DNA of 64,000 nt from positions 16,320,977 through 16,384,976 of the forward strand of contig CM035444.1 of the NCBI GenBank assembly GCA_020310875.1. The letters are read 5' to 3'. The notes under the pieces are model-generated. The model was not told where the DNA came from, did not search any database, and was given only the letters and a program-made list of their open reading frames with translations. The translations under genes and the position numbers were made by a program. This stretch comes from Ceratopteris richardii. Taxonomy: Eukaryota > Streptophyta > Polypodiopsida > Polypodiales > Pteridaceae. Below, one piece after another: positions 9,216 through 20,138 of the stretch (its first letter is position 1; each line of letters opens with the position of its first letter).

Positions 9216-9478
9216 TTTTGGGTGGGAAATTCAAATTTCCTATCGCCGAGCAATGGCGAGCTTCGTATGTGCAGAAAATCATGAAAAAACACAAGCGCTT
9301 GCTCTCTCTTGCACTTCCTAGCTCCTCCTCGCACAATAATGCATGAAAGATGGTATGGAAATGGAAGAAGATGGAGATGGTGATGATGATGAAGATGAAG
9401 AAGAAAAATCAGAAAATGAACAAAAATGACAATTTTTTTACCTTCCAACGTCGCAAATCTACGATCTTACCATCACAA
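9216..9478 (-). other. Gypsy A leader between array and 5' LTR
   Basis: Non-coding leader with an ATG/GAA-rich purine run at about 9360-9420 on the plus strand. The primer-binding site should lie at 9460-9478, but no standard tRNA complement is obvious there. Confidence 0.5.
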
Positions 9479-10080
9479 TGCTCGTCGCGAAGCTCTCTCC
9501 TTTACTTGTCAATCCGCGAAGACGTGAGGACCGGTATGAAGACCACGAGCAAGTGAAGGCACAAGTGCATGAGTGAAAGCACACAAACATGCACACACAT
9601 ACACACACGTGCACAAGGTAAGATCAAAGAGAGGAACAATGGAAAGCTTCGATTGCAAAAGAGTTCTCTTACAAAAGCTCTATTCTCTAACAAGCTAACC
9701 CCAAAAATGAGCTCTCTAGCTCTTTTTATAGTTTTTTGACTAGTTTTGGCCCTGTCCAGACCTAGTGTCCGGCCTAGTTAAAAATTAGGTTCCAGGGCTT
9801 ATTTGAGGGCTCAAATGCAGTCTAAAAATTATGAAAATTGGTAGGATGATACTTCTAATACTCCTCAAGCTTGAGTACTCCTCGGCTTGAACAAAATGGA
9901 GTTACAAAAATAGAAAATGGTATTTACAATGGTTTTTAGTGATGAAAATCACTATTTTTATAGGGATTTCTTCTAAAAATTTGACATACACTTCTTGGAG
10001 CTCCCTACTTGCTCCTTCTTCTTGTGTGTCCACCTCTTTGATGTGCTCCTGTGCTTTGTCCTTGACCTTCAACTTCAACA
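9479..10080 (-). repeat. 5' LTR of Gypsy A
   Basis: The partner of 1067-1671. It begins TGCTCG and ends CAACA on the plus strand, and GTGTG (10081-10085) follows as TSD. It differs from the 3' LTR by scattered substitutions and a few indels, including an extra TTC near 10020. Confidence 0.88.
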
Positions 10081-10169
10081 GTGTGTATGTCAAATGTTAG
10101 AAGATGCTCTTAAATCATATGTTGTAAACGTCGAAGTTTGGGAACCTGGGAATCTGAGAGCCTGAATGA

Positions 10170-10181
10170 GCTCTGATACCA
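10170..10181 (-). other. Primer-binding site of element B (tRNA-iMet)
   Basis: The minus strand reads TGGTATCAGAGC, the exact complement of the 3' end of plant initiator tRNA-Met, two bases beyond the end of the B LTR at 10184. Confidence 0.92.
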
Positions 10182-10183
10182 AA

Positions 10184-10743
10184 TGTTAGAAATTTAGTAG
10201 GCACATAACTAATACCATAGGTCCAAGTTCCATAGATCCAAGATCTACAACATAGAATCCATTGATCTTCCAATATTGACAAAACATGAACATATCACAC
10301 TTAATCATACAAATGATGAAATAAAGATAGAGAAAGTTTACACAACATGTGTAAAGTGTTACATAAGCCAATGCTTACTCACAGTATCATATATACAAAT
10401 GTCAATTTACAATGTGGGAGTCAAAATCTCAACCACTCTATGTGAACAGAAATAGATGGAAGAGTGTATGTATAGAATTTAGAAGAATATTCAGATGTAG
10501 GGACAGAAATCTGAATATGTATGAGATGTATGACCTGATAGGTTGTAGAAGAGTGTAAATGAGTGATAGAAAGAGGAAAGATCAGTTGAAAACTGATATT
10601 CAACAAACCCTAATCTGATTTTAGGCTATGGAAGATCCTAAATCAGATGTGTGTGTGAAATATCACATACTTACAGAATTAGCATAGAATGCTAACATGT
10701 TGCTATCAGAAATCCATACTGATGTGAAACACCTTCTCTAACA
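10184..10743 (-). repeat. 5' LTR of Copia-like element B
   Basis: On the plus strand it begins TGTTAGA and ends TCTAACA, which are perfect inverted termini. The minus-strand PBS adjoins its left end, so it is the 5' LTR of a minus-strand element. The second LTR is off the left edge. The interior was split at 10080 by Gypsy A. Confidence 0.85.
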
Positions 10744-11333
10744 CCTCATCCAAATGCATGTAGCATGCATGTACTGATTCTCCTTTAGATATGCTGAATA
10801 GGACTCCTCCTGATATGGATGCCACTACGTCCATAAACTCCAAGTATTACCTATGTGCATAAAGAGAATATGTACCTGAATTCTTAACATGAGATGCAAA
10901 TCTTATGTTAACCTCCATCCAATGTCTTTGAAGTACACCGAAATCTTCATGTAGAAGACAATCTTCAAATACACTATGTAGATGGCTGATCCACACCACC
11001 AAGCTGCTAATGGGTAAGTCCTCTCCATAAGCAAGAGTGTGAGCACACTCTTCTCCAAGAAGAACTCCATAGATGCTCCTCAACATGCTCCTAGAGTGCA
11101 CCATGGCTGCCCCATGTGTGCTAGAGCACCACCTCTACTGAGGGACCAAAGCCGGCATTGCAATTGGTGTAGGATGTCTTAAAAGTGACCAAAGGCCTTT
11201 CTTATATAGTATAGCCTACATGAAATAAAACACAAATGAAAAGCCCTCCATAAAGCAATTTCGTAATTCATTTTTGCTTTTAATAGTGATCAGTTTTGCG
11301 ATTTCTAAACATCCTTTGTTGTTTTTAGCTATG
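10744..11333 (-). other. Unassigned region with an unrecognised minus-strand ORF
   Basis: A minus-strand frame at 10847-11104 (85 codons, beginning MVHSRSMLRSIYG) continues after one stop into YLEFMDVVASISGG toward the B LTR. I do not recognise the protein. It may be an old gag or a gene fragment. Nothing else is supported. Confidence 0.3.
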
Positions 11334-11628
11334 CATGTCTTCTAAAAATAGACGTCTTCGAAATCGTATGCTAAACATAGATTGCCAAAAATCTCTTCGT
11401 GCTACGCCGCTACTGTTCACAAGATTTGAACCGGGATGCTCAAGATGGGAGGCGATTGTGTTATCCAAGGCGCCCACGCCTTTTTGCTATAGAGGAGTTA
11501 CTAACGAAATCTGCATATCCTGTATACCCTGAGCAATATGGACCATTTGACCATGGGACGTTGAGACATTGTTTTCCAACAAACTCACATACTGAAAGGG
11601 AAAATTCAACGTAGTGGTAGACACCTTA
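11334..11628 (+). pseudogene. Unrecognised coding-like stretch before Copia C
   Basis: Overlapping plus-strand frames (11335-11532 and 11399-11614) have a less AT-rich composition than the surroundings, and one reads RRLCYPRRPRLFAIEELL. No family is recognised. It lies on the left side of Copia C, whose insertion site continues at 16125. Confidence 0.25.
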
Positions 11629-11633
11629 AGTTG

Positions 11634-11813
11634 TGTTGATATATTAAGGTAATGATGTGTGTGATGAATACACTAGGAGCATTGGGGAATTTTTTTCCTT
11701 CTTTAGGAGGTTTTCCTCCCCCGACTTGTATATACACCTTCAACCGTAATAGGTCACTTATCTTTCTACATTGTAGTGGTAATACATTCAGTATTGTGTG
11801 TTGTGCTCCAAGT
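11634..11813 (+). repeat. 5' LTR of Copia C, 3'-truncated
   Basis: It matches 15893-16080 and the K LTR at 48113-48290 up to GTGCTCCAAG, then jumps to leader sequence (AAATTTGGTGAGCATACTCA). The last 50 or so LTR bases and the primer-binding site are lost. Confidence 0.85.
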
Positions 11814-12043
11814 AGAGTCGCATGAAATTTGGTGAGCATACTCATTTCGGCCTCCAAACGCACTATCGCAATACTTGTGGATGCAATTTTTTCTTTTTGT
11901 GTCAAATATATATACAAGTTTTGATTCGCGAGTATAAGCATCTCGAAGTCTACTATAGGTTTAGCAAAACTTGACATGATAGTTCTATTCAACTTTTTTA
12001 GATAGAACCATTTTTCTGCATCATGGTATTTTAGTCAATGGCC

Positions 12044-12768
12044 ATGGCTGAAAGAAGTGATGTATGTCCTATAATGGTTGTTGAGGATGAGTTGGATGGT
12101 ACAAATTACCCATTATGGATTTATATGATGTGTCATGTATTGATCACAAAAGAACTATGGAATATTGTGTAGGGTGTTGAAAAATTTCCTATTACACCTG
12201 CAAATACAAGTACTGAAGCTGAAGATGGTGATATTCTACAAATTCCTATTTGTGTTGCAGTTCTTGTTGCACCTACTAAAGAACAAATTGGTTGGGATGG
12301 CAAAGATGCTCAGGCACATGCATTGATAAGCTTGTTTATCAAACATGCCATTATTCCTCACATTCGCTCTTACAGAACAAGTAAGGATGATTGGATATAC
12401 TTACCACTTTGTACCAGGAAAGGAATGAGGCTCGTGTTGCTTACCTTTGAAAACACTTGGAGAGTGAGCACATGAATGAAGGAGATTCCATGGACGGTTT
12501 TTTGACAAAGATCAGAGACTTGAAGGAACAATTGATATTTGCTTATGAAGTCTTGCCTCATAGCTCACTTGTGCAGACTATTTTGAATGGGCTTCCTAAT
12601 TCATATCAGAGTTTTGCTTCTACTCTGCATTTGATGATGAAAGGCAATCCAAAAGCCTTAACATTTGAGGAATCAGTCTTTTTTCTATTGCAGGAAGATC
12701 AGTCTAGGCAGAACAGGTCCATTATGCATGTTGCAGATCAAGCTTTTGTGGCTAATCAGAAGGGATAG
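12044..12768 (+). pseudogene. Copia C gag remnant
   Basis: The start ATG at 12044 gives MAERSDVCPIMVVEDELDG and NYPLWIYMM, equivalent to the K gag start. Stops follow within 50 codons and frameshifts near 12450. The helical UBN2-type gag part is recognisable at 12457-12720 (LKEQL, ILNGLPNSYQSFASTLHL). Compared with K the zinc-knuckle region is deleted: the frame passes from VANQKG almost directly to the protease DSGATKHIT. Confidence 0.85.
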
Positions 12769-15700
12769 TGGGGCAACCAAACATATTACCTGGCAGTGCA
12801 ATTTCTTCACTTCACTTGAGCCTACCCCTACAGGGAATATTGTCACATGCACCAACAAATCCTCTTATCCTGTCATGGGAGTTGATAAGATCATTCTGAC
12901 TACTATTGATGGTAGTTCTTTTACATTTTCTATTTTAGCTTTAGCCAAGATTGGCTTAGTTGTGAAATTTATTGATGAGAGATATATAGGTCATGATCTA
13001 TCAAATGATGATGTCATTATTGCTTCTAGCCTTTTATGTCATAGGTTATACAAGCTCATAGACTATGAAAAATCTATGAATGATTCAACATGTGTAGTAC
13101 ATGATTCTTAAGCTTTGTTAGATGCAAAGCTTTCACATGCATGCTTTAGTCATCTGAATTTTGCTAGTTTGCTACACCTACATAAATATGAAATGGTTAC
13201 TTCTTTGCCCAAACTTGGGTCACCTAGTAAACATGTATGTGAAGGTTGTATTTTGGGCGAAATGCAGTGTTCTACCTTCCCAAAAGATGGTTTAGTTCGA
13301 GCTACTCATAAACTACAGCTTGTTCACAGTGATGTCTGAGGTCCTATGCAGACACCTTCTTTTGGGAACTATCTTTACTTTGTGACTTCATTGATGATTT
13401 TTCTAGGCATGCATGGGTATATCCATTGAAAGAAAAGTCCAAAGTGTTCATATGCTTCAAACAATTTTTGGTTTTGGCTGAAAAACTATTAGCATGTAAA
13501 ATGGGTACCCTCCATCCTGATCGAGGGGGGAATATATGTCTTCTTATTTTAACGCATTTCTCGTTGAACACAAGATAAAATATCATACACCTCAACAGAA
13601 TGGAGTTGCTAAACGGAAAAACATGTCATTCATGGAGATGTGGAGGTGTATGGTCAAGAGTGAAGCGTTACCACATAGTTTCTGGCTTGAGGCTGTTACG
13701 TGTGCAATATATGTACTTAACAGGTGTCCCACTATAGCATTGTAGTCTATCACTCCATATGAGGCTTGGCATGATCACAAGCCATCTCTTGCTCACCTAC
13801 GTGTCTTTGGTTGTCTGGCATATGCATTAGTGCCTAGACAACATTGCAAGAAATTGGATGGTAAGGGGGTGAAATGTATTTTTTTGGTATAGTTCTAAAA
13901 GCAAAGGTTATGGTTTGTATCATCCATAGACAAAATGCATTCTGGTTAGCTGTGATGTTGTCTTTGTGGAAGATGTTATTCATCCATTACTTCATGTGCT
14001 AAGGAGACATCTGTTAGCTTTAAAGACATGTATGATACTTTGCTTCCTCTTTTTACAAGTGGAAATTCTAGTAATGGTCCTAATGAGGTGACTTCTCAGC
14101 CATTACAAGCTTCATGTGATGATGCAAATCATTCCATTTCTCATGCATATTTACATGATGCACTTGTTGATGAGAGAGCTGATATTGAGGAGGCAAAAAC
14201 TGTGCCAAAATGGCTCGTGCAGACTTTGCATGATAGAAAATTAGATGCACCTCTGTCATATCGTACTCGTTTAGGCTCTCATAGTGCCTCTTTTGCATTA
14301 GATTGCTATGCTACAACTGTGTCTAGTCTCTGTGATGAGAATGAGCCTCTTTTGTTTGATGAAGCACAAAATTCCAAAAATTGGATGGCTACTATGCAAT
14401 CTGAATATGGCTATAATGAAGAATATACCTAGCCTTTATGTGACTTGCCTCCTTGCAAGAAGGCCATTGGCACTAAGTGGGTATACAAGCTGAAGCGTAA
14501 GCCTGATGGAATAGTTGACATGTATAAGGCTAGGCTTGTTGCAAAGGGTTATGCACAGGAAAGAGGCATTGATTTTGATGAGACCTTTGCACCTACATGT
14601 CGAATGACTACTGTTCATAGCATCTGTGCACTTGCAACTCATAATGGTTGGAATGTTCATCAGTTGAACATTAAAACTACATTTCTGAATGGTGACTTGC
14701 ATGAAGAAGTGTATGTTTTTCAGCCCCGTGGCTTTGTGCAGAAAGGGCATGAAAACCAAGTGTGCATGTTGAAGAAGGCATTATATGGTTTGAAACAAGC
14801 ACCACATGCTTGGTATGAAAAAATACATGCCTACCTGATTGCACATGGTTTTCAGAATTATCCAACAGAGAGCACCTTATATGTTTGTGTATGTTGATGA
14901 CATATTGCTGACTGGTCCTCATGAGAAGCATATTGTTGATTTTAAGGGTGATTTGTATGCATCATTTGAGATGTCAAATTTGAGACATTTGCATCATTAT
15001 TTGGGCATTCAGTTTATGCAATTTGATGGCGGAATAGCTTTGTGTGAAACAAAATATATTGACACATTATTACAACATTTTTGCCTTGAAGATTGCAAAT
15101 CTATTGCCATTCCTATGGAGATAGGTTTATGATTAAGTCTTCATGATGCCAGAGATGCACTTGATGTTGTTCTCTATCAGTAGGTTGTTGGATGCTTGAT
15201 TTACTTATGCATTACTCCGCCAGATATTTAATTTGTTGTCTCACAGATGAGCAGGTTTATGCATTGCCCAAGTGTTAAGCATTGGCAGGTAGTTAAGCAC
15301 ATCTTTCGCTACTTAAGTGGTACCCAACTACTTGGATTTTTTTATCCCAAGGAGGGATCACTACCACCAGATTTACATGCTTTTTCCAACTCTGACTGGG
15401 TTGGTTGCTATGACACTCGTTTGTCCACTAGTGCATTCTACTTCATGCTTGGTAGCTCATCCATATCTTGGTTGAGAAAGAAGTAGCTTAGTATGGCCAG
15501 TTCCAATTGTGAGGTTGAGTATAGGGCAACTTTCACAACAACTATTAAGTGTGTGTGGCTCAAATGCCTTATGGTTGATTTGGGTGTTAGTCAATCTTTT
15601 GCCACCATCATCTTCACTGACAGTCAGAGAGCATTTGCAGTTGCAAGGAACCCTGTGTTCCATGCTCGCACTAAGCACATTGATACGCACTATCATTATG

Positions 15701-15846
15701 TCAGGGAGAGGTTCTCTATTGGAGAGATCAATTTGGCATATGTGCCCACGCAAGACAACATTGGAGACCTTTTCGCAAAGGCTCTGCTTCCGGAGAAGTT
15801 TGAAGCTTTTTGCAAAGCTTTGGGCTTACTTCCTTTTCTGGATTAA
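12769..15846 (+). pseudogene. Copia C pol remnant (PR-IN-RT-RH)
   Basis: Protease begins at DSGATKHIT (about 12766). The gag-pre-integrase zinc region follows at 13115-13330 (LSHACFSHLNF, CEGCILGEM). The integrase core runs from VHSDV to about 13745 and has stops, one at the codon after SDV, and the second catalytic site reads HPDRGG. RT at 14445-15130 has GYAQERGIDFDETFAP, YGLKQAPHAWYEK and an intact YVDD near 14890, reached through a frameshift. RNase H at 15247-15846 ends FAKALLPEKFEAF and LPFLD. At least ten lesions are visible. Confidence 0.9.
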
Positions 15847-15892
15847 TTCCACATAGCTTAGCACTTCCTCCGCATCTCTCCCAAGAGTGATT

Positions 15893-16119
15893 TGTTGATA
15901 CATTAGGTAGTGATGTGTGTGAATACACTAGGACTGTCGGGGTAGTTTTTTCCCTCTTCAGGACATTCCCCCCCCCCTTGTATATATGCCTACTACTCTA
16001 ACGGGTCACTTATCTTTGTACATTCTAGTGGCAATACATTCATTATTGTGTGTTGCGATCTAAGCTTCTTCGTCTTCCTTGTGCAGTTCGCGTGCTTCCA
16101 TAGACCTCCAACTCCAACA
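15893..16119 (+). repeat. 3' LTR of Copia C
   Basis: It starts TGTTGATACATTAGG directly after a weakened polypurine tract and ends CTCCAACA; TSD AGTTG follows. It is 227 bp, like the K LTRs. Confidence 0.9.
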
Positions 16120-16124
16120 AGTTG

Positions 16125-17130
16125 GATGTCTATGTTGAATAATCTAAGTTTTGTAAGATTTCAAAGTGAATTCACTTCATCTTTGAAAAGAATTTATAAA
16201 TATTATCAAAGCTACAATCAAGCACGAAAAGAAGTTGAAAAGAACAAAGCAAGTGACAAAAGTAGTTATGAAGGAAAATTTAAGAATTATCCCATCCATG
16301 GTGAATATGTGCTTACAAATATAAGATTTGTGTCCTAAGCAAGCCAGACATATGAAATCAAGTCCTTTTCAAATGGAACGATGCTCCAAGTGTTGGACAT
16401 CTAGGCATTAGCCAAACCTATGAACTAGTTAAATGCCATGTTTACTGGCCAAGTATACATCGAGACATTTAATCATATGTGTCCAAGTGTTTTAAATGCC
16501 AAAATGAACAAAGTTGAAAGGTTAAATATTGGAGGATTGCTTCATCCCTTGGAGATTCTAGAAGGAAAATGGGAGAGTGTCTCAATGGACTTCATTATGA
16601 GACTACCTTGCACCCAAAAAGGCAATGATTTAGTTTGGGTGATAGTTGACAAATTGACTAACTTGGTTCAATTTATTCCAATAAAGACTACTTATAAGGC
16701 TCTAGAATTGGCAAAAATATTTGTAAATTAGCTTTATCAACACTAAAGACTTCTGTTAGACATACTTTTTGGTACATATGCTAAATTTACGGGCCACTTT
16801 TGGTAACCATTCCCAAATAGATTGGAAACCAAAGTGAGCACAGTTGAACAAGGAAATCTACTAAAACTTTCCCCAAAAAGTCAAAGCAAAAAAGTGGAAT
16901 ATGTGGTCAAACCAAAAAGTGGAATAGATGCTCAAACCAAAAAGTAGAATAGGTGGTCAAACTATTCTTGGAAGACATACTAAAAGCTTATGTGACTTCC
17001 AAACAAACAAATTGGAAAGACTATTTATCCTTATCTAAAGTTGCCTATAATAATGGCAAGAATACATCAACTGAATTTAGTCCATTCATGTTGATGTATG
17101 GATGACCATGCAAGCACTTTCTATTTGTTC
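16125..17130 (+). pseudogene. Gypsy (chromovirus-like) integrase remnant
   Basis: From about 16370 decayed frames give GHLGISQTYELVKCHVYWP, then CFKCQ, then KWESVSMDFIMRLPCTQKG and IVDKLTNLVQFIPIKTTY, then TGHFW, and finally TNWKDYLSL, AYNNGKNTSTEFSPFMLMYG up to 17100. This is the order of zinc finger, DDE core and post-core of Tekay/Reina-type Gypsy integrases. Many stops are present and a short tandem repeat (16887-16962) disrupts the core. No LTRs were found. It is probably the host of Copia C, although the stretch 16125-16350 itself is unassigned. Confidence 0.75.
16887..16962 (+). repeat. Three tandem copies of a 25-bp unit in the Gypsy remnant
   Basis: The unit CAAAAAGTGGAATAGGTGG with TCAAAC is repeated three times with single-base changes. 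It replaces part of the integrase core that should lie between the second Asp and the Glu. Confidence 0.8.
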
Positions 17131-17174
17131 TCTAGCCCTCTTTGAATCGGGAATTCATCATATCAACAAAGTTG

Positions 17175-17700
17175 ACATCAAGTTAACCTAGTGGTTAAGG
17201 TTTTCATGTGTGGATCAAGAAGTCAGGGGTTCAATCCCCCTAGAAGCATTTTCCCACAAGGATTGGTCAAAGTTCTGGACTCTTCACTTATAATTCTAAC
17301 TCAAGTTGAGTGGGATACGTGGACTAATTAGAAGTGACTTGCTCATGCAAGGGTTAGTTCAAGAAAGCTACAGTAAAGCACTACGATGGGGGGAGAGGCA
17401 TTCATTCATCCTCATGATCATGGAGACTCTAATAGAGAGTATTTTGGTTAAAAATTTTCTAAAGCCTTCTAGAATCATCCACTCAAGTTAACTTGAGTTT
17501 AGAGAGACTTAGCTCAAGTGGTCATTACACCTACCACTAGTAGACTCTAGTGGAAGGTGCTAAAGAAGTGGTGGAGATTGGATTTGCATATATGGACTCT
17601 AGTTACTCCAAAGGTCACGATTAATTCCCAATTCTGTATAATGACAGGTTGGGTGGAGAATCATAGGCCATTCTCTCTAGCATTGTCACGAAGGGGTGCA
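17175..17700 (+). mobile_element. tRNA-derived SINE-like repeat, copy 1
   Basis: It has a Pol III A-box-like TAACCTAGTGG at 17184-17194 and a B box GGTTCAATCCC at 17228-17238. The downstream body (17480-17690) recurs at about 24003-24215 with clear similarity, including ACACCTACCA, TAGACTCTAGTGG and GTGCTAAAG blocks. The body also carries a second A-box-like TAGCTCAAGTGG near 17511. The length and exact ends are uncertain. Confidence 0.6.
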
Positions 17701-18005
17701 TCAATTCCAATTGTCAATGTCCTTAATGATGGCGCACGCGGGGTGCTTCAAGCAAGCTCAAGTGACATGAGGAATCTCAAGGATATTGATTAGATCTCAT
17801 TCAAAACTTATCATATCATCGAGGGATTTGGAAAAAAAATAACTCTTCACACAAGTTCAGACATGTTCAAAGTTTCAAGTAGTGATAACTACAAAGGTGG
17901 AATCATTTTTTTCAAAGCATACATTTTCACCTTTACTTTGAAAAGTGATTGAATTTACTTCATAACTTCATCTTCGAAGTTCATCATGATAACAAAAGAT
18001 ATCAT
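17701..18005. other. Non-coding spacer
   Basis: AT-rich with no ORF or repeat that I can support; an A-rich run near 17830 could be the tail of the SINE-like repeat. Confidence 0.4.
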
Positions 18006-18488
18006 GAAAAGCAAACTTTGAAAATGGAGGCTTCGATACTCCATTTTTCTTCCATTGTTCTTCTCGGATTCTATTCCATAACTCCTTTGGCCATTCTGCC
18101 TCTAGGTCAGGTATGGTCGACATTAGTTCATCCTGAGTTCTTATTCGCTCTTGCTTGCCATTCTTCCCTCTAGGTTCTTTATCCAAGGCTCCGACATGTT
18201 CTTTATATTGATTATCTGGTATTCTCATCTCTGGTAGGGCTGGAATAGTCTTTTCTAGGGTAGCTTGTGCAACCTCTATAAGATTTTGACATATTGCAAG
18301 CCTTTCTTTTTCTAATTCTCCTTGTGGGTAAAGTTTTTCATGTTGTTCTACTTTCGGTCCAGTCTTAATTCTAGCTTGGTAAGCTTTCAGCCACATGTCT
18401 AGGTCGTCGGATTTTGCATCAGCTAAAATGGATTCTGGTTTCTCTACTTCTTGAATAGGTGGTGGAATGGGCACTTATTTCTGAATTT

Positions 18489-19298
18489 CTATTCTTTTTG
18501 TTCTTTCATGCTTCTAGTTTGTTTCTTATTATCTTGACTTTTGTTTTTCATCCATTTATCTTTGAGTTTTTCTCTTCTTTCCTTCCATTTTTGTGCTTTA
18601 ATGGTCTGGATACTCTCATGTGGATCCTCAGAATCTTCAACTATTTGAATCTTGGGACTTACCATTTTTTTGCTCTCTCGTTCCTGTTCTGGTTGTTTTC
18701 CTTTTTGTTCTTTCATTTGAGCTCTAGTAATGGCCTTTAAAGGTACAATATATTCCTTATCACTTCCAGATGCTTCTATCACTTCAATTACATTAATTGG
18801 CACAGTGTCTTGGACTTTGGTTGGATTCTTAGGATAGTCCCTGAAAAGATGTTCCTTTCCGCAATCATTGCAATATCCTTCCCAAGTCCTAGGGGGTGGT
18901 GGATTGTAAGGCCGAGGACATTCTCTAATAAAATGGTCTCCTCCGCATCTATAACAAGGTCCTCTCGGTATAGGTGGTCTAATGGGTGGTCTCATAGGTG
19001 GTTGTGCTTTAGGAGCGGTATACATTAGAGTTGCTACCTCTGTTCCATAAGCTTGATCATATCCTTCATATCCATAATAAACCGAATCATAAACTGATTC
19101 ATACTCTAACGTGTTGGCTTCATATGGATAATAATCTCCTAGAGCCAACTCATATCCAGGGTTTGTTGATTCCACATTGATCGTCGTCGATGCTGGCACT
19201 ATGGCTCTTTCCAAATTTTCTTCTGGCTGAGCATACTTCACAGGTACTACTTGTTGAGGTTGTGACAGTTGTGGCCCTAACAAAGAACTTACCAACAC
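18489..19298 (-). pseudogene. Gag-like zinc-knuckle gene, left (inverted) copy
   Basis: An open frame of 269 codons. It contains a Pro/Gln-rich part, a Tyr-rich acidic segment with repeated YGYEGYDQAYG, and two zinc knuckles of C-x2-C-x3-H-x4-C spacing (CYRCGGDHFIREC, then CNDCGKEHLFRD with its last Cys changed to Tyr). A Lys/Glu-rich helical tail follows. The 5' part of the gene lies only in the other copy, so this is a truncated inverted duplicate. A second frame on the same strand (17968-18474, MWLKAYQARIK onwards) follows after a stop shared by both copies. Such proteins are likely nucleocapsid (gag) parts of LTR elements. Confidence 0.75.
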
Positions 19299-19310
19299 CC
19301 AGCCCTAAGA

Positions 19311-20138
19311 GTGCCTATGTTACGAAGGTGTAGCCTATGTGGAGGAGATCACCCCACACACATGTGTGTGCGAGGAGGGATTGGCGCACACCAGACATAT
19401 CCATACAACAGACAACACCAACAAGGAACCGCTTTGTATTGCCACATAGAACAAAAATACACTAATCACACCATAGAGAATTGTCCATTCAATAGGCAGT
19501 CACGCCCCTTACAACCATCGCAGTATCGACCATACATATATCCACCTAGAGAGCCAGGCAGAGAGATGCCCAGATACAATCCCTATCCAACACCAGCAAG
19601 AGCACCGAGACCTTATGAACCAGCACCATATCCACCACCACAACCAGTGTTAGGGCCACAACTGTCACAACCTCAACAAGTAGTACCTGTGAAGTATGCT
19701 CAGCTAGAAGAAAATTTGGAAAGAGCCATAGTGCCAGCATCGACGACGATCAATGTGGAATCAACAAACCCTGGATATGAGTTGGCTCTAAGAGATTATT
19801 ATCCATATGAAGCCAACACGTTAGAGTATGAATCGGTTTATGATTCGGCTTATTATGGATATGAAGGATATGATCAAGCTTATGGAATGGAGGTAGCAAC
19901 TCTAATGTATACTGCTCCTAAAGCACAACCACCTATGAGACCAACCATTAGATCACCTATACCGAGAGGACCTTGTTATAGATGCGGAGGAGACCATTTT
20001 ATTAGAGAATGTCCTCGGCCTTACAATCCACCACACCCTAGGACTTGGGAAGGATATTGCAATGATTGCGAAAAGGAACATCTTTTCAGGGACTGCCCTA
20101 AGAATCCAACCAAAGTCCAAAGACACTGTGCCAATTAA
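19311..20138 (+). pseudogene. Gag-like zinc-knuckle gene, right copy
   Basis: This copy has the 5' part: a first zinc knuckle CSLCGGDHPTHMC (residues about 7-19), a degenerate second one ending HTIENC, a Pro/Tyr-rich stretch, and then the segment shared with the left arm, including CYRCGGDHFIREC and CNDCEKEHLFRDC. The frame begins at a GTG two codons before an ATG at 19317. A 1-nt insertion at about 20117 shifts the frame to a stop at 20138; the left arm lacks this insertion. The gene continues in another frame to 20442. Family: gag-like, exact lineage not recognised. Confidence 0.75.

Larger units (their letters stand above)
1067..10080 (-). mobile_element. Gypsy A, LTR retrotransposon with Argonaute fragment
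   Basis: This is a structurally complete but coding-defective Ty3/Gypsy element read on the minus strand. It has two LTRs of about 605 and 602 bp that begin TG and end CA on the plus strand, a 5-bp TSD (GTGTG), and a polypurine tract beside the left (3') LTR. In transcription order it carries leader, tandem array, unknown ORF, gag, partial RT, RNase H, integrase, then about 2.3 kb of extra sequence with an ARGONAUTE fragment. Protease and the N-terminal half of RT are missing. No conventional tRNA-iMet primer site follows the 5' LTR; the nearest likeness is TGGTAAGATC on the minus strand near 9472. Confidence 0.9.
11634..16119 (+). mobile_element. Copia C, full-length but decayed
   Basis: Ty1/Copia element with LTR ends TGTTGATA and CCAACA and a perfect TSD AGTTG at 11629-11633 and 16120-16124. 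It belongs to the same family as Copia K and Copia M, and its LTRs resemble those at 23 kb. Gag, protease, integrase, RT and RNase H are all recognisable but carry many stops and frameshifts. The end of the 5' LTR and the PBS are deleted. Confidence 0.92.

Noticed and set aside
9182..9556. His-rich and Met/Lys-rich small proteins near the Gypsy A leader
   Set aside because: They arise from the GAT/GAA-rich purine run in the leader read in both directions; no conservation or start context supports them.
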